From RPQJ01 sp963744735 (lineage in GTDB: Bacteria > Pseudomonadota > Gammaproteobacteria > Steroidobacterales > Steroidobacteraceae), in contig CAVUVH010000020.1 in NCBI GenBank assembly GCA_963744735.1, forward strand, positions 124,001 to 188,000: a stretch of 64,000 nucleotides of DNA, written 5' to 3'. Both the position numbers and the translations under genes were made by a program. Below are positions 1 through 10,766 of the stretch, in pieces; the first letter of the stretch is position 1; the number at the start of each line of letters is the position of its first letter. The notes under the pieces are model-generated. The model was not told the DNA's origin, made no database searches, and saw only the letters and a list, made by a program, of their open reading frames with translations.

Positions 1-55
1 GTACGCGCAGCGTCGCACCGCTGCCCTGGACCCGGGTCTCGCTCCAGCCAGACAT
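1..55 (-). CDS. 5' end of an unidentified divergent gene (partial)
   Basis: An open frame runs off the left edge on the minus strand. It starts at an ATG whose complement is at 53-55 and begins MSGWSETRVQGSG. A strong GGAGG lies five bases upstream of this ATG (complement of about 61-65), which is why I believe the start is real. Only 18 codons are present, so no function can be given. The 56-201 stretch would then be a shared promoter region between this gene and the M48 peptidase gene. Confidence 0.4.
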   Translation of the reverse strand, partial: MSGWSETRVQGSGATLRV

Positions 56-201
56 TGCTGCCTCCGTCGCCGCGAGCGCACTTGACTGGTCCTGAGCTTA
101 CCGCAGTCCTGCGGCGAGTGGTGCCATGCGCCCTTTCCCGGTTGCCGGGTGCGAGGCATCATGCAGGCCCTCCCAGGACAGGCAAGGCACCGGACCCGAT
201 C

Positions 202-1032
202 ATGAACATTTCCAGGCCATTGCTCGCCGCCGCGCTCGCGCTGCTGGTCGCAGCCTGTGCCACCAGCCCGACGGGGCGCAGGCAGCTCATGCTGGTCTCG
301 GAAGACCAGGCCATCAGCGCATCGCGCCAGGCGTATGTGCAGGAAATGGGCAAGTACCAGAAGGCCGGCAAGCTGGTCACCGATCCGCAGGTCATCAAGC
401 GGGTGCAGGTCATCACCGAGCGCCTGGTCGCGCAGGCCATCGTGATGCGACCGGACAGCGCGAAGTGGCTGTGGAGCGTGCAGGTCATCGACGAGCCGAA
501 GACCGTCAATGCCTGGTGCATGGCGGGCGGGCGCATGGCCATCTACACGGGCCTGATCATCAAGGTGGATCCCACCGACGACGAACTCGCCCAGGTGATG
601 GGCCACGAGATTGCGCACGCCCTGGCCAATCACACCGCCGAGCGCATGTCGACCGCCATGGCGGCGAACGCGGCGATACTGACCGCGGGCCTGCTGTCCG
701 ACAAGCCGGGCCAGACGATGGCCCTGGCCGCCACTGCGGCGACGGTCGCGATCAAGCTGCCGAACAGCCGCACCTCCGAGAACGAGGCCGACCAGATCGG
801 CATCGAACTCGCCGCCAAGGCCGGTTACGACCCCCGCGCGGCCGTGACGCTCTGGCAGAAGATGGGCAAGGTGGGCGGCAGCGCCCCGCCGGAGTTCCTC
901 AGCACGCATCCCAGCGATACGACGCGACAGCAGCGGCTCGGCGCGCTCGCGCCGCAGATGATGCCGTATTACCAGGCGCCCGGAGCGCGACCCAGGGCCC
1001 CGGTGCGCATGGGGCCGGCGGGCGTCGCATGA
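202..1032 (+). CDS. M48 family metallopeptidase, lipoprotein
   Basis: Predicted zinc metalloprotease of the outer-membrane/periplasmic M48C group (LoiP/BepA relatives), which trims or clears misfolded envelope proteins. The start at 202 is chosen because it opens with a classic lipoprotein signal (hydrophobic run, LLVAAC lipobox, Cys19); the frame is open further upstream to 55 but that part is not signal-like. The zinc motif HEIAH lies at residues 135-139, and the downstream SENEAD box (about 192-197) supplies the third ligand. The protein is 276 aa, usual for the family. The gene ends 16 bases before the oligopeptidase B gene on the same strand, so the two are probably co-transcribed. Family call is firm; the exact substrate is not known. 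Confidence 0.93.
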   Translation: MNISRPLLAAALALLVAACATSPTGRRQLMLVSEDQAISASRQAYVQEMGKYQKAGKLVTDPQVIKRVQVITERLVAQAIVMRPDSAKWLWSVQVIDEPKTVNAWCMAGGRMAIYTGLIIKVDPTDDELAQVMGHEIAHALANHTAERMSTAMAANAAILTAGLLSDKPGQTMALAATAATVAIKLPNSRTSENEADQIGIELAAKAGYDPRAAVTLWQKMGKVGGSAPPEFLSTHPSDTTRQQRLGALAPQMMPYYQAPGARPRAPVRMGPAGVA

Positions 1033-1048
1033 TCAAAGCGCCGGCCGC

Positions 1049-3126
1049 ATGAGCGGCGACGGGCCGCCCAGGCCGCCGGTCGCGGAGGTGCGTCCCCACG
1101 TCGTGCGCTCGCCGCACGGCGACCGCGTCGATGACTATTACTGGCTGCGCGACGACGAGCGCGCGGCTGCCGACGTGCTCGCCTGGCTGCGCGCCGAGGA
1201 CGCCTATCGCGAGGCGGTGACGGCGGCCTGGCAGCCGCTGCAGGACGCGCTGTACCGTGAGATCGTCGGCCGCATCCGGCAGGACGATGCCAGCGTGCCG
1301 TACGAGTACAACGGCTGGTGGTACCAGCATCGCTACGACACGGGCGACGAGTACCCGGTGTACCTGCGCCGCGCCGGCGGCCCGCAGGGGCCCGAGCAGG
1401 TGCTGCTCGACGTGCGCGCGCAGGCGCGCGGCCACGACTTCTACGAACTCGGCGCGCTCGAAGTCAGCCTCGACCAGCGCTGGCTCGCGCTGACCGAGGA
1501 CACGGTCGGGCGCCGCCAGTACACGCTGCGCTTCCGCTCGCTCGAGACCGGGAATGGCTGCCCGATGCGGTGCCGAACGTCGAGGAGGGCATCGCCTGGA
1601 CCGCCGATCACCGGCGGGTGCTGTATGTCGAGAAGGACCCGGTCACGCTGCTCGGCCTGCGCGTGCGCGTGCATGAACTCGGCACCGATCCCGCGCTCGA
1701 CCCGGTGGTTCACGAGGAGCAGGACGAGGCGTTCTACACCTCCGTCGGCATGACCAAGGACCGGCGCTTCCTGCTGATCGACTCGAGCAGCACCGTCACG
1801 ACCGAGACACGGTACGCGCGCATCGACGATCCGGCGCTGGCGTTCAGGGTGCTGCTGCCACGCGAGCGCGGCCACGAGTACGCCGTCGATCACGTGGGCG
1901 AGCGCTGGGTGATCCGCAGCAACTGGCAGGCCGTCAATTTCCGCCTGCTCGAGGCGCCGACGGACGCGGCCGGCGACCGTGCGCAGTGGCGCGAGCTGGT
2001 GCCGCACCGTGACGATGTCTTCGTTGCCGGCTTCGACGTGTTCGAACGCTGGCTGGCGGTCGAGGAGCGCGTGGACGGCCTGCGCAGGATCCGCCTCCGC
2101 TCGTGGGATGGCGCTGCCGAGTTCCATCTCGATGCCGACGAGCCGGCCTGGCGCATGGCGCTGGGCGCCAACGAGGAGGTGGCCAGCGAAGTGGTGCGTT
2201 ACACGTACACCTCGCTCACCACGCCGCGCACCACCTGGGACTACGACCTGCGCACGGGCGAGAAGCGCATGCTGAAGCGCGACAGCGTGCTCGGCGACTT
2301 CGATCCTGCCCGTTACGCCACCGAGTACCTGTGGGTGCCGGCGCGCGATGGCGAGTCGATCCCGGTGGCCCTGGTGTACCGTCGCGACACGTTCCGTCGC
2401 GACGGCAGCGCGCCGCTGCTGCAATACGGCTATGGCGCGTATGGCATTTCCTCGGACCCGGTGTTCTCGTCCAGCCTGCTGTCGCTGCTCGACCGCGGAT
2501 TCGTCTATGCCATCGCGCAGGTCCGCGGCGGCCAGGAACGGGGGCGCCGCTGGTATGAAGCGGGGCGCCAGCTGCAGAAGCGGCACACGTTCGAGGACTT
2601 CATCGACGTGACGCGGCACCTGGTGGCCGCGCGGTATGCGGATCCGACGCGCGTGTTCGCGCGCGGCGGCAGCGCCGGCGGCCTGCTGGTCGCGACGGTC
2701 GCCAATCTCGCGCCGGAGCTGTACCGCGGCATGGTCGCGCACGTGCCCTTCGTCGACATCGTCACCACCATGCTGGACGACTCGATTCCGCTCACCACCA
2801 ACGAGTACGACGAGTGGGGCGATCCGCACGAGCGGCCGTTCTACGAATGCATGCTGGGCTATTCGCCCTACGACAACGTGCGGGCGCAGGCCTATCCCGC
2901 GCTGCTGGTGACGACCGGGCTATGGGACAGCCAGGTGCAGTACTACGAGCCCGCCAAGTGGGTGGCGAAGTTGCGCCGCCTGAAGACTGACGACCGGCCA
3001 TTGCTGCTCAAGGTCAATTTCGACGCGGGTCACGGCGGCAAATCGGGCCGTTTCGAGCACCTGCACGAGGTCGCGCTGGAGTACGCGTTCCTGCTCGACG
3101 CAGGCCGGGCTGGGGCGGGAATCGAG
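1049..3126 (+). CDS. ptrB: Oligopeptidase B (S9A prolyl oligopeptidase family), frameshifted
   Basis: Serine peptidase that cuts short peptides after basic residues in the cytoplasm or periplasm. The N-terminal beta-propeller begins MSGDGPPRPPVAEVRPHVV; the C-terminal alpha/beta hydrolase has the Ser nucleophile in GGSAGG (near 2674), an acidic residue in GLWDSQVQYYEP and His in DAGHGGKSG. The reading frame breaks near 1556: restoring one G turns GNGCP into GEWLPDAVP and joins the two halves. No in-frame stop exists at the place where the family normally ends (after EYAFLLD, about 3105); the frame stays open to 3714 across the neighbour's 3' end, so I end it before the hairpin at 3127. The end is therefore a guess and a second indel is likely. 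Confidence 0.85.
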
Positions 3127-3160
3127 AAAAAGCCCCCCGCCGCGGACGCGACGGGGGGCT
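3127..3160 (-). terminator. Rho-independent terminator of the M3 peptidase gene
   Basis: A 9-bp perfect stem (AGCCCCCCG at 3131-3139 with CGGGGGGCT at 3152-3160) is followed, on the minus strand, by a run of five U (complement of 3127-3131). It lies 22 bases after the M3 peptidase stop codon at 3183. On the plus strand no U tract follows, so it serves the minus-strand gene. Confidence 0.8.
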
Positions 3161-3182
3161 GTGCATCGTCGACCGGAGCGGC

Positions 3183-5348
3183 TTACTTCGCCGGGCGCGG
3201 CCGCCTTGGCCGCGGGCTCCGGGAACCCGCGCTTGCGCATCAGCGCGCCGATGCCGGCGTCACGGCCGCGGAACTGGCGATAGCCGTCCGCCGGGTCGAT
3301 CGTGTTGCCGACCGAGAACACGTTGTCGCGCAGCCGCTTGGCCACGGCCTTGTCCCACGGACCGCCCGCCTCGGTGAACGCTTCCCACGCATCGGCCGTG
3401 AGCGTGTCCGACCACAGGTAGCTGTAGTAGCCGGCCGAGTAGCTGTCGCTCGAGAACACGTGGTTGAACTGCGGCGTGCGGTGGCGCATCACGATCTCGG
3501 CCGGCATGCCCATGCTCGCGAGGGTTTCGCGCTCGAACTTGTCGGCGTCGATCTTCGCGTCGCCCGCCAGGTGCAGCTTCATGTCGATCAGCGCGCTGGA
3601 GAGATACTCGACCGTCTTGAAGCCCTGGTTGAACCTGGAGGCGGCTTCGATCTTCGCGACGAGTTCCGCGCGGGATCGGCTTGCCGGTCTGGTAGTGCAG
3701 CGCGTAGCGGTTGAGGATCTCGGGCGTGGACAGCCAGTGCTCGAGCACCTGCGACGGGAACTCGACGTAGTCACGCGCGACCGCCGTGCCCGACACCGAC
3801 GGGTAGTTCACGTTCGAACTCAGCCCGTGCAGCGCATGGCCGAACTCGTGGAACAGCGTCCGCGCGTCCTCCCAGCTGATCAGCACCGGCTCGCCGGGCT
3901 TGCCCTGCACGAAGTTCGAGTTGTTCGAGACGATGGTCCTGACGTCGCCGTCGAAGCGCTCCTGGTTGCGGTAGGCGTTCATCCACGCGCCGGAGCGCTT
4001 GCCCTTGCGTGCGTACGGGTCGAAGTACCAGAGCCCGACCAGTGCGCCCTGCGGGTCGGTGACCTCCCAGACGCGGACGTCCGGGTGGTACACCGGCACT
4101 TTCGCGGCGTCGACCGGCTTGAAGGTGAAGCCGAACAGCTCCTTCGCCATGTAGAACATGCCTTCGCGCAGGTTCTCGAGCTGCATGTACGGCGTGATCT
4201 GCGGTCTCGTCGAGGTCGTACTTCGCCTTGCGCACTTTCTCGGCGTAGTAGCGGTAGTCCCAGGGCTCGATCTTGATGCCGGCCTTCTCGTCGTCGGCGA
4301 TCTTCTGCATGTCCGCGACTTCTTCGTGGACGCGCGCGACGGCCGGGGTCCAGACCGCTTCCATGAGTTCCATGGCGCGCTCGGGCGTCTTCGCCATCGT
4401 GTTCTCGAGGCGCCAGTGCGCGTGCGTCGGGAACCCGAGCAGCTTGGCGCGCTCGGCGCGCAGCTGCAGGATCCGCGCAATGGTCGCGTTGTTGTCGGTC
4501 GCGCCGCCGTTGTCGCCGCGGTTGACGAACATGCGCCAGGCCTGCTCGCGCAGCGCGCGGTTGTCGGCGTAGGTCAGGAAGGGCTCGACGCTCGAGCGCG
4601 TGTTCGAGATCGCCCACTTGCCCTTCTGGCCGCGGCCTTCGGCGCCCTGCGCCATGCCGTCGCGGACGGCCTGCGGCAGGCCGGCGAGGTCCGCCTCGCG
4701 CTCGATGTAGATCACGCCGTCGTTCTCGTCCTTCAGCACGTTCTGGCCGAAGGTGGTGAAGAGTTGCGCGAGTTCCTGGTTGATCTCGGCCGTGCGCTTC
4801 TTGGCCGCGGCGTCGAGCTTGGCGCCCGCGCGGACGAAGTTCGTGTAGTACACCCAGGCAAGCCGCTGCTGCTCGGCCGTCAGGCCGGACTTCTCGCGTG
4901 TCTCGTAGACCTGCGCGATGCGCTCGAACAGCTTGGGGTTCTGCGTGATCTGGTCGCTGAAGGCGGCGAGTTTCGGCGCCATCTCGCGCTCGACCGCCTG
5001 CACCGCCTCGTCGTTCAGCGTCGAGCTGTAGATGCCGTACACCGTGATGGCGCGATCGAGCGCGCGGCCGGTGCGCTCCATCGCGGCGATCGTGTTGTCG
5101 AACGTGGGCGCTGCCGGGTCATTGGCGATGCGGTCGATCTCGGCCAGCTGCGCAGCCATGCCGGCTTCGAGCGCGGGCTGCAGGTCGGTGACCTGGGCCC
5201 GGTCGAAGGGCGGCACGCCGCCGTAGGGGCCGGTCCAGGGGGCCAGCAGCACCTCGCCGGGCTTGGCGGGGGCGGGGCTCGTTTCAGCGTGTGTCATGGT
5301 GGTGGCGAGCAGCGCGCAGGCGCCCGCGGTGGCCAGCAAGGTCTTCAT
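3183..5348 (-). CDS. M3 family oligopeptidase (Dcp/PrlC-like), frameshifted
   Basis: Zinc-dependent peptidyl-dipeptidase or oligopeptidase. The start at 5348 opens with a signal peptide (MKTLLATAGACALLATTMTHA), so this is an exported, Dcp-like form. The zinc site HEFGHALHG is encoded near 3847. Similarity runs through three frame breaks, near 4202, 3672 and 3191; each is repaired by removing one base (giving DETQITPY, KPIPAELVAK and a terminal APAK-stop). The total length of 2166 nt fits three single-base insertions in a gene of about 720 codons, the normal length for Dcp. It converges with oligopeptidase B and has its own terminator. I infer sequence errors rather than true decay because every motif is intact. 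Confidence 0.88.
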
Positions 5349-5410
5349 TGACGGCTTCGGTCCTTCGGTGGTGCAGGGCGGGCCTGCGGCAATGGGGCGC
5401 CAAGGGTACC

Positions 5411-5779
5411 TCAGGGGCCCGTCTCGCCCAACCCGGGCAGCCCGAACCAGGCGCGCAAGGCCGGGCGCTGGAAGCCCCAAGCCGCGAGCAGCGTAAAAGC
5501 GGTCACCGCGCCCAGGATCAGGGCCAGGCGCAGGTACGGCTGGCCGTGCTGCAGGCGCATCTGTGCGAGCGCCACCGTGGTCAGGATCCATTCCACCGCG
5601 GCCAGCAGCAGCACGGCCTGCACCACCCGCGCGGCCCACGGCCGCCGCACTGCCAGCAGTCCGGCCAGCAGCAGGGCGAGCACCGCCAGCAGCGGCAGGC
5701 CCGCATGCAGCAGGTGGGCGGCGAGCAGCAGCAGCGCGAGGCCAGGCAGGGCGAGCAGGGCGCCCGTCCGGTGGCTCAC
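5411..5779 (-). CDS. Small four-helix membrane protein, unknown function
   Basis: A 122-aa protein made almost wholly of hydrophobic stretches, with about four predicted membrane helices and a basic middle loop (VRRPWAARVVQ). I do not recognise the family. The start is a GTG at 5779 that overlaps the stop of the upstream DUF1840 gene as GTGA, so translation is probably coupled and the two form an operon. A role at the inner membrane is all that can be inferred. Confidence 0.6.
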   Translation of the reverse strand: MSHRTGALLALPGLALLLLAAHLLHAGLPLLAVLALLLAGLLAVRRPWAARVVQAVLLLAAVEWILTTVALAQMRLQHGQPYLRLALILGAVTAFTLLAAWGFQRPALRAWFGLPGLGETGP

Positions 5780-6104
5780 GCACGCTCCCACATCAGGTCG
5801 GAGGGCTGCCGCACGGCCGTCTCGATCATCTCCAGCAGCGGCACGGCGCGCAGCCGCAACCTGACCGGCCGCTCCGCGGGTTCCTCGTCGTCCTGGGTCC
5901 GGGTTCCGGCGGCAACGGCGCGGGCGAGTACTGATCACCGTGCAGTTCGAGCCCGGCGCGCAGCCGCTGCAGGAATCCGGGCAGGTCATTGGCAAGGACA
6001 GCGCCCGGCACCGTACCCGAATGACCGCCCAGGCGTACCAGTGCCAGGGCCGGTTCGCCCTGCATCAGCAACTGGCCGAATTTCGTGCCGAACTTGATCA
6101 TCAT
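5776..6104 (-). CDS. DUF1840 family protein, frameshifted
   Basis: Short protein of the DUF1840 family, recognised by its N-terminal IKFGTKFGQLLMQGEPAL followed by the signature GHSGTVPGA and a run of leucine/arginine residues. Function of the family is unknown. The start ATG at 6104 has a GGAGG about ten bases upstream. The frame is lost near 5912; the other frame then reads DDEEPAERPVRLRLRAVPLL and ends MWERA-stop at 5776, in keeping with the usual family tail, so one base is probably missing. It is coupled to the membrane-protein gene downstream by a 4-bp overlap. Confidence 0.75.
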
Positions 6105-6361
6105 GGCTGCGAGAACCTCCGCAATTGGAGGGCCGCCAGCGCATGCACAATGCGCCGTCACTCTCCGCAGGTTGCTGCGGACCGTGCCGCCCGGCAGCGT
6201 CCGGGATTCTACCTGTTCCGGCTGGGACTGCCTGCGTCGGGCGACAGCACAACGGGACCCGCTCAGGGTTAAAATGACAAAGGCAAGGAACTGCACTCAG
6301 AACCAATCATGACACGGCCGTTGCTGCTCGACGACGCCCCGCGCTTGCGCGCTTTGTTCGG

Positions 6362-7263
6362 GTGATCCTGCGGCACGCCGCCGTGTGGCTGGCCGCGCTG
6401 CCGGGCGTATCGTCTGCCAGCCTGCCGCACCCGCGTCGCCGCCACGCACCATGGCCGAGGTGCTGGCCGCCACGGTGCCGGCCGACTGGCGCCCGCTCGT
6501 GCCCGAGGACACCCTGTACCTGCAGCTGCCGCAGGGCCGGGTGGTGATCGAACTGGCCCCGGCGTTTGCCCCGCTGCACGCCACCAACCTGCGCATCCTT
6601 GCACGACAGAAGTACTTCGACGGCCTGGCCATCGTCCGCTCGCAGGACAACTATGTCGTGCAATGGGGCGATCCGTCCGAGACGCCGCGCAGCCTCGGTC
6701 ACGCACGGGCGACGCTGCCGCCGGAGTTCACGGTCAGGCTGACACCCGGGCTGCCGTTCGAGCCGATCCCGGACCGGGATGGCTACGCGCCCGAGGTCGG
6801 CTTCAGCCAGGGGTTTCCGGCCGCGCGCGACCTGGCCCGGGGCGAGGCCTGGCTGGCCCACTGCTATGGCATGGTCGGGGCCGGGCGGGGAAATGCACCC
6901 GACAGCGGCAACGGCGCCGGGCTCTACGTCGTGACCGGCCACGCCCCGCGCCAGCTGGACCGCAACATCGCGCTGGTCGGCCGGGTCGTGCGGGGCATGG
7001 AGCTGCTGGCGACGGTTCCCCGTGGATCCGGTCCCATGGGATTCTACGAACAGGCTGGACAGTACGTGCCGATCACGAGCGTGCGCGTGGCGGCGGATGT
7101 GCCGGCGGGGGAACGCGAGGCGCTGGAAGTCATGCGGACCGACACCGCAAGCTTCCGTGCCCTGGTCGAATCCCGGCGCAACCGACGCGACGACTGGTAC
7201 CTTGTGCCGGCCGGCTACATCGATCTCTGCAACGTGCCGATCGTCGTGCGGCCCCGTTCGTGA
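6362..7263 (+). CDS. Cyclophilin-type peptidylprolyl isomerase, exported, 5' frameshift
   Basis: Peptidyl-prolyl cis-trans isomerase expected to help folding in the periplasm. The cyclophilin core is seen in GRVVIELAPAFAPLHATNLR, the FDGLAIVRSQDNYVVQWGDP stretch and the late GLYVVTGHAPRQLDRN segment. A likely signal sequence (MILRHAAVWLAALPGVSSA) starts at the GTG at 6362, but it is in a different frame from the core, which opens at 6385; an indel between about 6420 and 6445 would join them. An ATG at 6309 is also possible if a further indel is present. The catalytic Arg/Phe pair of cyclophilins is not obvious, and the long spacer (LTPGLPFEPIPDRDGYAP) is typical of the divergent proteobacterial members. 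Core call is firm; the start is uncertain. Confidence 0.75.
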
Positions 7264-7302
7264 GGGGCGGGGATACGCGGCGGTCACTTCGGGGGAAGCA
7301 AC

Positions 7303-9012
7303 ATGGAACGGTTCTGGCTCAAGCACTATCCGGCCGGCGTCCCGCATGACGTCGACCTCACCCAGTACGACTCGCTGGTCGCGCTGATCGAAGACGGTTT
7401 CCGCAGGCACGCGACGCGCAATGCGTATGCGTACATGGACCGCTTCTTCACCTTCGCCGACATCGACCGCTACTCGGCCGCCTTTGCCGCGTGGCTGCAG
7501 TCGCAGGGCATCCCGCGCGGCGCGCGTATCGCGCTGATGATGCCGAACGTCGTGCAGTACCCGATCGCGCTGGCCGGCGTGCTGCGCGCGGGTTGCGTGG
7601 TCGTCAACGTCAATCCGCTCTACACGCCGCGCGAACTCGAGCACCAGTTGAAGGATTCCGGTGCCGAGGCCATCGTCATCCTCGAGAACTTCGCGGCGAC
7701 GCTGCAGCAGGTGATCGAGCGCACCGCGGTCAAGCGGGTCGTGATCGCGACGCTCGGCGAGATGCTCGGTTTCCCCAAGGGGACGATCGTCGATTTCGCG
7801 GTGCGCAAGCTGAAGAAGATGGTGCCCGCCTACACGCTGCCGGGTCACGTGCGCTTCACGGCCGCGCTCGACGCCGGTGCGCGCCGCAAGCTGGAGCCGG
7901 TCGCCCTGACGCAGCGCGACGTCGCCTTCCTGCAGTACACGGGCGGCACGACGGGCGTGTCGAAGGGCGCCACGCTGACCCACGGCAACCTGGTCGCCAA
8001 CGTGCTGCAGATGGAGGCGTGGATCGTGCCCGCGCTGCAGGACACCTCGCGCGGGCCGGTGCCCGAGCAGTTCGTCTACATCTGCGCGCTGCCGCTGTAC
8101 CACGTGTTCGCGCTGGTGGTGAACTGCCTGTTCGGCCTGCGCATCGGCACGCTCAACGTGCTGATCACCAATCCGCGCGACATCCCGGGCTTCGTCAGGG
8201 AACTCGCCAAGTACAAGTTCAACGTGCTGCCCGGCGTCAATACGCTGTACAACGCGCTGGTCGAGAACGAGGCCTTCCGCCAGCTCGATTTCTCGAGCCT
8301 GCGCGTCGCCAACGGCGGCGGCATGGCCGTGCAGAAGGCGACCAGCGAGAAATGGCTCGCGCTCACGGGCGTGCCGATCATCGAGGGTTACGGCCTGTCC
8401 GAGACGTCGCCGGTCGCCACCTGCAACCCGATCCTCAACCGCGAGTACAACGGCACCATCGGGTTGCCGTTCCCCAGTACCGAGATCGACATCCTCGACG
8501 ATGCCGGCCAGCCCGTGCCGCTGGGCCAGCCGGGCGAGATCGCGATCCGCGGCCCGCAGGTGATGGCGGGCTACTGGAATCGCCCGGACGAGACGGCCAA
8601 GGTCATGACACCGGACGGGTTCTTCAAGTCGGGCGACATCGGCATCATGGACGAGCGCGGCTACATCCGCATCGTCGACCGCAAGAAGGACATGATCCTG
8701 GTCTCGGGCTTCAACGTGTACCCGAACGAGATCGAACAGGTGATCGCCACGCATCCGGGCGTGCTCGAATGCGCCGTGGTCGGCGTGCCGGACGAAAAAT
8801 CCGGCGAGGCCGTCAAGGTGTTCATCGTGCGCAAGGATCCGGCGCTCACGGCGGAGCAGGTGCTGGATTTCTGCAAGGAGCACCTCACCGGATACAAGAA
8901 GCCGAAGTACGTCGAGTTCCGCGACGAGCTGCCGAAGAGCAACGTCGGCAAGATCCTGCGGCGCGAGTTGCGGGATGCGGCGGTCGCGGCGGTGCAGGCC
9001 AGGTCGGCGTGA
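7303..9012 (+). CDS. fadD: Long-chain fatty acid-CoA ligase
   Basis: Activates long-chain fatty acids to acyl-CoA using ATP, the entry step of beta-oxidation, at the inner membrane. The 569-aa length matches FadD. The AMP-binding P-loop-like motif YTGGTTGVSKGATLTH is near residue 212, GYGLSETSP lies in the adenylation core, and the FadD box DGFFKSGDIG with DRKKDMILVSGFNVYPNEIE is near the C-terminus, followed by the catalytic Lys region (PKSNVGKILRREL). A good GGGGGAAGC ribosome site precedes the ATG. It converges with the enoyl-CoA hydratase gene (18 bases between stops), so the pair covers activation and hydration in fatty-acid breakdown. Confidence 0.95.
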   Translation: MERFWLKHYPAGVPHDVDLTQYDSLVALIEDGFRRHATRNAYAYMDRFFTFADIDRYSAAFAAWLQSQGIPRGARIALMMPNVVQYPIALAGVLRAGCVVVNVNPLYTPRELEHQLKDSGAEAIVILENFAATLQQVIERTAVKRVVIATLGEMLGFPKGTIVDFAVRKLKKMVPAYTLPGHVRFTAALDAGARRKLEPVALTQRDVAFLQYTGGTTGVSKGATLTHGNLVANVLQMEAWIVPALQDTSRGPVPEQFVYICALPLYHVFALVVNCLFGLRIGTLNVLITNPRDIPGFVRELAKYKFNVLPGVNTLYNALVENEAFRQLDFSSLRVANGGGMAVQKATSEKWLALTGVPIIEGYGLSETSPVATCNPILNREYNGTIGLPFPSTEIDILDDAGQPVPLGQPGEIAIRGPQVMAGYWNRPDETAKVMTPDGFFKSGDIGIMDERGYIRIVDRKKDMILVSGFNVYPNEIEQVIATHPGVLECAVVGVPDEKSGEAVKVFIVRKDPALTAEQVLDFCKEHLTGYKKPKYVEFRDELPKSNVGKILRRELRDAAVAAVQARSA

Positions 9013-9030
9013 CTGCGCCGCCGACCTCGA

Positions 9031-9865
9031 CTACTGCCCGCGGAACTGCGGCGGCCGCCGCGCCATGAACGCCTGCATGGCCTCGCCGAGGTCGTCCGAA
9101 TGCAGGAATGCGGCGTTCCACAGCGCGACGTAGTCGAGTTCGGCGTCGACCGCGCGGCGCGCGGCGAAGCCCAGCACCTGCTTCGAGCCCTGCACGGCCA
9201 GCGGCGAATTGGCGGCGATGGCCGCCGCCAGTTCATTTGCGCGCGCCATCAGTGCAGCCTGGTCCGGCAGCACGTCGTTGAGCAACTGCACCTCGCGCGC
9301 GCGTCGTGCGTCGTAGTCCGCGCCGGTAAAGATCCATTCGCGCGCATGGCCGTCGCCGATGATGCGCGGCAGCCGCTGCAGCGAGCCGACGTCAGCCACC
9401 ATCGCGATGCGCGTTTCCCGCACCGAGAACGTGGCATCGGCCGTCGCCAGCCGGATGTCGCAGGCGGTGATCAGGTCCATGCCGGCGCCGATGCAGGCGC
9501 CGTGCACCGCGGCGATCACCGGCTTGTTGGTCAGCGCCAGGCACGAGCACGTCTGCTGGTAGGCGCGGATGTCGTCATACAGCTGGCGCCGCCGCGCGAC
9601 GGCCGAACCGCCGCCGCCCGAGAGCGACCCGCCGGCGAGACCGCCGGCGTGATCCATCAGGTCGATGCCCGCGCAGAACGCCTTGCCGCGGCCGGCCAGC
9701 ACGATCACCCGCACCTCCGGCGTCGGCATCGAGCGACGCCAGCGCCGCCGGGATCGAATGCCACAGGGCACGGTTGAGCGCGTTCAGTTTTTCGGGGCGG
9801 TCGAGCCAGAGCGTGGCGATGCCGCCGTCGCGCTCGAGGCTGAGGTGGGCGTAGGTCTCGGGCAT
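9031..9865 (-). CDS. Enoyl-CoA hydratase/isomerase, frameshifted
   Basis: Crotonase-superfamily enzyme, probably a hydratase or dienoyl-CoA isomerase of beta-oxidation. The N-terminus reads WLDRPEKLNALN; the oxyanion-hole motif HGACIGAGMDLITACDIRLA and the Asp-rich active region (VADVGSLQRLPRIIGDG) are clear. The VADVGSLQRLP form with Asp is typical of delta3,5-delta2,4-dienoyl-CoA isomerases (Ech1-like), which I favour. The frame breaks near 9730; dropping one G gives SLDADPEVRVIVLAG and restores continuity (835 nt, one base over a multiple of three). Confidence 0.85.
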
Positions 9866-9896
9866 GGTCGGATGACTTCCGTACGCTGGGAGGGGT

Positions 9897-10731
9897 TCAG
9901 TGGGTGCCGGCCCGGGGCTTGCGCCGGGCGACGTTCAGCACGCCGCGCACCAGCACGTCGGTGGCGCCCGGTGCCAGGGCGGCGATTTTCTCGAGCAGGG
10001 CGCCGCCGGGCGGCACGGCCACTTCGGCCAGCTTCAGTCGCACCGCTGCAAACACGGCCCAGACCACCCAGGCCACCGGCATGTTCAGCGACTTCGGCCA
10101 GAAGCCGGCGCTGGCCGGGTCACTCGCCGCCGCCTCGGCCATCGGCGTGTCGATCACGCCCGGCAGCACCAGCGAGACGCCGACGTTGCCGCCCAGCAGT
10201 TCCGTGCGCAGCGCTTCGGTCATGCCGACCAGTGCGAACTTGGACGCGCAATAGCCGCCGAGCGGCGAGAAACCGCGGCGGCCCGGCGAGCGATGCCACG
10301 TTGACGATGTGGCCGCCGCCCGGCTGCGACTGCATCTGCTTCACCGCGGCCTGCATCACGTGCAGCGCGCCGAAGAGGTTCACGTCGAGCATCCGCTGCA
10401 GGTCCGCCGGATCGATATCGGCGACGCGCGCCGGGATCAGCACGCCGGCGTTGTTGACCACGACGTCGATGCGCTCGAAGCGCTTGACCGCCTTGCGGAA
10501 GCAGGCGGCAACGGCGACGGGGTCGGTGACGTCGGCAGCGACCGCCAGGGCCGCGCCGCCCGCCGCTCGCGCCTGCGTCGCCACCTTGGACAGGGCCGTG
10601 GCGCGGCGCGCCACCAGCACGACGTTGGCGCCGGCCGCCGCGAACGCCAGCGCCGTCGCGCGGCCGATGCCGCTCGAGGCGCCGGTCACCAGCACGGTCT
10701 GGCCGTCGAAGCGCAGGGCAGGGAGCTTCAT
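9897..10731 (-). CDS. Short-chain dehydrogenase/reductase, frameshifted
   Basis: NAD(P)-dependent oxidoreductase of the classical SDR family. The glycine-rich cofactor loop TGASSGIGRA, the NNAG motif (VVNNAGVL) and the catalytic YxxxK (GYCASKFAL) are all present. The frame breaks near 10275, where removal of one C gives ASLAGRRGFSPLGGY and joins the two ORFs; length 835 nt agrees with one extra base. The start at 10731 (MKLPALRFDGQTVLVTG) is preferred over the longer frame because upstream codons fall in repeat DNA. Substrate unknown; its position beside fatty-acid genes hints at lipid metabolism but is not proof. Confidence 0.85.
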
Positions 10732-10766
10732 GACGCGAAGCGTAGCGCGTCCGCCGCGGCTCTGCT

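Noticed and set aside
6307..8883. An 858-codon minus-strand open frame opposite the cyclophilin and fadD genes
   Set aside because: Its composition is that of an antisense frame, and the opposite strand encodes fadD without doubt.
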